A DNA stretch of 36,512 nucleotides, taken from CBDCZI01 sp965224495 (GTDB taxonomy: Bacteria > Bacteroidota > Bacteroidia > Cytophagales > JAAEPT01). Position numbers and translations under genes: made by a program. The notes under the pieces are model-generated. The model did not search any database, was not told where the DNA came from, and worked only from the letters and a program-made list of their open reading frames with translations. The DNA lies in NCBI GenBank assembly GCA_965224495.1, contig CBDCZI010000003.1:1-36512 (forward strand). Direction: 5' to 3'. Below, piece after piece: positions 33,149 to 36,512 of the stretch; position 1 is the stretch's first letter; each line of letters begins with the position of its first letter.

Positions 33149-34621
33149 TTAAACAAAACCTACTTCTTTCATTTTTTTAGAAAATGTCTCTTTTGAATGT
33201 CTAGTTTTAATTAAATCATAAGCATTTTTCCCTTTTTGTTTACCTAAAGAAGGATCATTTACAATGCTATTTAAAGCCTGTGAATAGGCTGATATATCTT
33301 CAATATCAACAATAGGAAAACCTGTTTTTTCTGTTACAATTTCTGCTATACCTCCCACTATTGATGCTACGATAGGCAGACCTGTCAAGACAGTTTCTAT
33401 TAAAATATTAGGCAAACCGTCAAAAGAAGAAGTGTACAAAAAGGCAGTATAATTTTCATTATGAATTTCGGCATAATTAGTAAATCCACCCATTATTTTT
33501 ACATTGGGTGTTTTACATAGTTCTTTATATCCAGGGGGATCATTCTGAACATAGCCATACATATGAAATGTGAGGTGAGGGTTCGCTTTTGCTATTGCTA
33601 ATAGAAGATCTGGTCTTTTACTCAAGTTTATTCTACTCGCCCATAATATTTTCACTTCCGTTGGTGAGGTAGCTTCTTTCAAGTATTTAGCTTCTACTTT
33701 CTCAAGCTTTCGAGGAGGGTAATAAATACAATGAAATTTATCTAATGTTGATGAATTAAATCCAAAATCTCTCGCAAGGGTTTTTATTACATTGTTATTA
33801 TCTGTGAAAACAAAATCAATGTATTGAATTGTTTGTTTTAAATAATTTTCGATATACCCCATTTTAACCATTTGTAGGTTCGGGCTAGCAGAAGAATCTT
33901 TATGATAAAGGTAGCCAAATAATGAAACTGCTATTTTTGAAAATGAAGCTAATTGCTTTCCATGAGTTTCCAACAATCTCCAAGCAAAATAAGAATCTGC
34001 ATTATAAATGTATTTTGGTTTTAATTGAATACAAATTCTCAATAATAACTCTAAATAATTATCCTCCCCAAGAGGACTTAAGTAAGGTGATAAATGAATT
34101 GTCTTTGGCTGATCAACAAACCATTCTTTAGTCGCCGTACTTTCTCCTTGTGTTGTTATTAACAAAACCTTTTTACCACTTTCTACTAGATGGTTAACAT
34201 GCGATGCTGTTACCCATTCAGCACCTCCTTTTTCCATTTCAGAAGTTATAATTAAGTAATCTGGTTTAAAATCAATAGCTAGCATTACTTTTTGAAAAGC
34301 ATTTGCTACTGGCGTAGGTTCTCGCGAAACAGTGTTAACAATGATATTAGGTGAAATCAAATACTCAATACCTATTTTTGGTTCTATCTGTGAAGCTTCA
34401 TATATTAATTGGTGTAAGTGTGAACTTTTTTCAATTGCCGTAGAGGTTATAGTCCATTTTTTAAGCTTTTTATACACTTTTTTAAAGCCTTTTTTGAGGA
34501 CAAAACGAGTGCATTTTTTTGCTGTTTTTACATTTCGGCTTACAAGCCCTTCATGACTAAAATTAACCTTTTCTAATTGCCATTGGTTGCTTAATATGTT
34601 TTTTATCTTTTTAAAGTTCAT
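33149..34621 (-). CDS. GT4-family glycosyltransferase, paralog B
   Basis: A GT-B glycosyltransferase of 490 residues with the same layout as paralog A: basic N-terminus (MNFKKIKNILSNQWQLEKVNF), acceptor domain (KPDYLIITSEMEKGGAEWVTA) and donor domain (VKILWASRINLSKRPDLLLAI, SFDGLPNILIETVL). It lacks about 17 residues of paralog A's N-terminal insertion. The middle of the acceptor domain differs (HLVESGKKVLLITTQGESTAT, SYFAWRLLETHGKQ), so donor or acceptor sugar may differ. A promoter motif lies just upstream. The downstream GT2 starts 23 bases later. Both paralogs likely build the same glycan as the adjacent exporter's cargo, which is inference from position. Confidence 0.87.
   Translation of the reverse strand: MNFKKIKNILSNQWQLEKVNFSHEGLVSRNVKTAKKCTRFVLKKGFKKVYKKLKKWTITSTAIEKSSHLHQLIYEASQIEPKIGIEYLISPNIIVNTVSREPTPVANAFQKVMLAIDFKPDYLIITSEMEKGGAEWVTASHVNHLVESGKKVLLITTQGESTATKEWFVDQPKTIHLSPYLSPLGEDNYLELLLRICIQLKPKYIYNADSYFAWRLLETHGKQLASFSKIAVSLFGYLYHKDSSASPNLQMVKMGYIENYLKQTIQYIDFVFTDNNNVIKTLARDFGFNSSTLDKFHCIYYPPRKLEKVEAKYLKEATSPTEVKILWASRINLSKRPDLLLAIAKANPHLTFHMYGYVQNDPPGYKELCKTPNVKIMGGFTNYAEIHNENYTAFLYTSSFDGLPNILIETVLTGLPIVASIVGGIAEIVTEKTGFPIVDIEDISAYSQALNSIVNDPSLGKQKGKNAYDLIKTRHSKETFSKKMKEVGFV
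33555..33652 (-). repeat. 98-base exact repeat, copy in GT4 paralog B
   Basis: The partner of 31294-31391. After a short mismatch patch, a further 53-base identical run follows, then one difference, then 36 more identical bases in the same order in both genes. Confidence 0.95.
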
Positions 34622-34641
34622 CTACAAATAAAATTCAACTA

Positions 34642-34677
34642 CAAAAATAAGTATTTTTAATGGATATTATAACAAAA
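34642..34677 (-). promoter_or_regulatory. promoter upstream of GT4 paralog B (TTTTG ... TATTTTTG)
   Basis: On the minus strand TTTTG (34673-34677) and TATTTTTG (34642-34649) are 23 bases apart, within the TTG-N17-23-TAnnTTTG rule. The start codon follows after 20 bases. The element begins beside the stop of the upstream GT2 gene and may allow separate expression of the last three glycosyltransferase genes. Confidence 0.6.
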
Positions 34678-34678
34678 G

Positions 34679-35644
34679 CTATTGATCAGGAACTGATTTA
34701 AGAAATGCCTCTATGAAGCGTTCATTATTCAAATCCTTTCTAAATTTAGGAATAACTACGCCTAATAATTTAAAAGCTAAGTTGCCTATCCGATACCTCC
34801 ACGAAAGAATTACTTGATGATGCGATCTATTTAATTTGCTTATGACTTCGGGTAATGACTTAAGTTGATCCAACAAATTAAATGAATCATACAATTTCTT
34901 TTTAGCTACCTGACTGTATTCAAAATGCTTCAAATAAATCTGCCCCATCGTTTGATTGTACCCACCAATTTGATGCATCTTAAGGTGTAAGTTATCTCCA
35001 TGTACTCTATATTTTACACACTTTTCATCTAAAAAAAGCACTTTATATTTCCGTGCTAAACGAAGAAAAAAATCATAATCTTCAAAGATAAGTTCTTCAT
35101 CAAAACCTCCTAATTCATCAAATACATCTTTACGAACCAAAACAGACATCGCAGGAATGAAATTACCGGTAATTAACTCTTCAAAAATTTCGCCACTTGG
35201 TTTACTACCATCCTTACGATAAAGCTCGATAAACAAACCTGTATTACTTTTCCTTTTATCAAAAATTTCAGCATCCGAATAAACCATTCCGACTGTATCA
35301 CCTTGCTTTTCGAAAAACTCAACTTGTTTAACTGTTTTATCAAGAGCTAAAATATCATCACAAGAAACGGTGCTGTAATATTTCCCTTTACACAAACCAA
35401 CTCCTTCGTTGTACGTTTTACAAACGCCCTTATTTTCTGTATGTGCGATAAATGTACACGCTACATTATACTCTTTTATCCAAGCATTAATTAGCTCTAC
35501 GGTATTGTCAGTCGAACAATCATCGAGAATAACCAATTGAATATTGGCATAAGTTTGTTTACGAATAGACTCCAACGTTTCGATTACAAACTCTGCGTGA
35601 TTGTAAGAAACAGCAAGAACACTAACTAACGGAAGATTACCCAT
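34679..35644 (-). CDS. GT2-family glycosyltransferase
   Basis: A GT-A-fold inverting glycosyltransferase acting on the cytoplasmic face. The N-terminus LPLVSVLAVSYNHAEFVIETL, VILDDCSTDNTVELI and the DxD-like TVSCDDILALD (metal/donor site) are standard. GGFDEELIFEDYDFFLRLARKY carries the ED catalytic-base region. ATG 35644 (MGNLPLVS) gives 321 residues; a start at 35671 would overlap the upstream gene by 17 bases and add an unlikely MLTKYKVRF. The C-terminal 100 residues are basic and helical. It follows the AsmA-like gene by 10 bases. Confidence 0.9.
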   Translation of the reverse strand: MGNLPLVSVLAVSYNHAEFVIETLESIRKQTYANIQLVILDDCSTDNTVELINAWIKEYNVACTFIAHTENKGVCKTYNEGVGLCKGKYYSTVSCDDILALDKTVKQVEFFEKQGDTVGMVYSDAEIFDKRKSNTGLFIELYRKDGSKPSGEIFEELITGNFIPAMSVLVRKDVFDELGGFDEELIFEDYDFFLRLARKYKVLFLDEKCVKYRVHGDNLHLKMHQIGGYNQTMGQIYLKHFEYSQVAKKKLYDSFNLLDQLKSLPEVISKLNRSHHQVILSWRYRIGNLAFKLLGVVIPKFRKDLNNERFIEAFLKSVPDQ

Positions 35645-35654
35645 AAACCTAACT

Positions 35655-36512
35655 TTATACTTTGTTAACAATAAACCCTGGCAAGACGGTATCTTTTAAC
35701 CCACTACGAATCCCTGACCAAATAATTCGCACAAAACTATCGACTGGTTTGCTCTCATAGTAGATAACACCTTTTTTCTTTTTGTTACTTTTTGAAATTA
35801 AGAGGTTACTAAAAAACGTTTTAAAATGCGTTTTTTTAGTTTGATTTTTGCGGTAAACCTGTACTTTAAATGAACTGTATTTCGCCAACATTTCACCTTT
35901 TGCAACACCTTTCGCTACTTTTGCATTAAAGGATATATGCTGTATTTCACCTTTTTTCAATGACATATTGGTATTCGGAACAATCATCTCATTAATAGTT
36001 TCTGCTTTCATTTCTCCTAAAGAGCCTTTGTAGGTACAAGAGAAATCTTTTTCTAACAAGGGCAAGGTCATCACCAAACTCAAAGTTCCTTCATCCATAA
36101 ATTGTGTATGCGCTTTTATCACCACAGGTGTAGAAACGGACATCAAAGTTGAATCATTTGTAATATTTGCTATCAGTGCATCTGTTTCTGTAAAATAAAT
36201 TGTCCCTGTACCCGAACCTGTTTTTGCTCTTTCATTGTAAACAATGTTTGCATTGTGTATTTCTAGCTCCTCAATATTCATATAAAATGGTAATTCTTGA
36301 AGTAATTCGTTAGGCATTGAAGGCGTTCTGTTTTTCCTTTTTTCCCTCTTTAGGTTTTCAGCTACGGTTATTTGTGGTTCGTCAATAATCAATTTACTAG
36401 CTAATAATTTTTGACTATTGTATAGCTCATAAAAGTTGAATGATTGAGAATGAATTTTTTGTGAAGACATACTGAAAAATGTTTTTCGGTAATTTAATTT
36501 GTCTAAAAATTC
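35655..36512 (-). CDS. AsmA/DUF748-like envelope protein, C-terminal part only
   Basis: The frame is open to the window edge (14 codons beyond the first ATG at 36470), so the true start lies outside. The visible 285 residues resemble the C-terminal region of large Bacteroidota AsmA-like proteins: SKLIIDEPQITVAENLKREK, LPFYMNIEELEIHNANIVYNE, GTIYFTETDALIANITND, GEMKAETINEMIVPNTNMSL. These are repeated beta-strand units of a long periplasmic groove-type protein that spans the envelope and may carry lipids. The end is basic and amphipathic. The assignment rests on pattern resemblance, not on a specific motif. Position upstream of glycosyltransferases may be incidental. Confidence 0.65.
   Translation of the reverse strand, partial: EFLDKLNYRKTFFSMSSQKIHSQSFNFYELYNSQKLLASKLIIDEPQITVAENLKREKRKNRTPSMPNELLQELPFYMNIEELEIHNANIVYNERAKTGSGTGTIYFTETDALIANITNDSTLMSVSTPVVIKAHTQFMDEGTLSLVMTLPLLEKDFSCTYKGSLGEMKAETINEMIVPNTNMSLKKGEIQHISFNAKVAKGVAKGEMLAKYSSFKVQVYRKNQTKKTHFKTFFSNLLISKSNKKKKGVIYYESKPVDSFVRIIWSGIRSGLKDTVLPGFIVNKV

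Noticed and set aside
1..36512. CRISPR array, tRNA or rRNA genes, insertion sequences, prophage or defence island
   Set aside because: No regularly spaced repeats, cloverleaf-like sequence, transposase, integrase or known defence motif was found in any gap or gene.

Overview
The window looks like a chromosomal segment of a low-GC member of the Bacteroidota, most likely a Flavobacteriales-type bacterium. The evidence is the AT-rich sequence, TAnnTTTG promoter elements in place of sigma-70 boxes, weak ribosome binding sites with several apparent TTG starts, and family members typical of the group: stand-alone MnmD, a small CysN/CysD pair, KdsC, a SpoIIE-type phosphatase, and a ksgA-mgtE-hydroxyacid dehydrogenase cluster. 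Species cannot be named from the sequence. No tRNA, rRNA, insertion sequence, prophage or CRISPR array was seen, and no stretch over 300 bases lacks a gene.

Region 1 (1-6.4 kb): recG, broken by about twelve single-base indels although its helicase motifs are intact; an intact lipoprotein with two EF-hand-like loops; a tatA broken by at least two indels; gatA, probably starting at TTG; and a LysM lytic transglycosylase, closed by a strong bidirectional terminator. The indel pattern suggests sequence error at one end of the window more than gene death, but the intact lipoprotein gene between the broken genes argues against a simple version of that.

Region 2 (6.4-15.2 kb): a minus-strand sulfate-activation operon cysC-cysD-cysN (sulfate to PAPS); a diacylglycerol kinase-like gene divergent from an App1-type phosphatidate phosphatase, a plausible opposing lipid pair; mnmD (tRNA wobble-uridine modification); a small outer-membrane-type protein; kdsC (Kdo synthesis for LPS); and a membrane GAF-SpoIIE phosphatase.

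Region 3 (15.3-26.6 kb): a 56-residue FeoB-associated Cys-rich membrane protein; an uncharacterised conserved protein with kinase-fold-like motifs and a probable C-terminal frameshift; metX-hom (methionine/threonine branch); rdgB; a KtrA-type RCK protein; an unknown secreted coiled-coil protein; a TIGR01777 epimerase; a redoxin and a methyltransferase one base apart; and the overlapping operon ksgA-mgtE-hydroxyacid dehydrogenase.

Region 4 (26.7-36.5 kb): a cell-surface polysaccharide locus. A membrane phosphoethanolamine-transferase-like protein is fused to a glycerophosphodiesterase-like C-terminal domain. It is followed by a Wzm/Wzt-type ABC exporter lacking the Wzt carbohydrate-binding domain. 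Converging on these is a minus-strand set: an AsmA-like protein running off the window, a GT2, a GT4, a frameshifted GT2, and a second GT4. The two GT4 genes are tandem paralogs with stretches of near-identical DNA, indicating recent duplication or gene conversion. The fusion protein, the kinase-like protein and the GT4 mosaic are the most interesting items. I found no convincing evidence of a wholly new multi-gene system.
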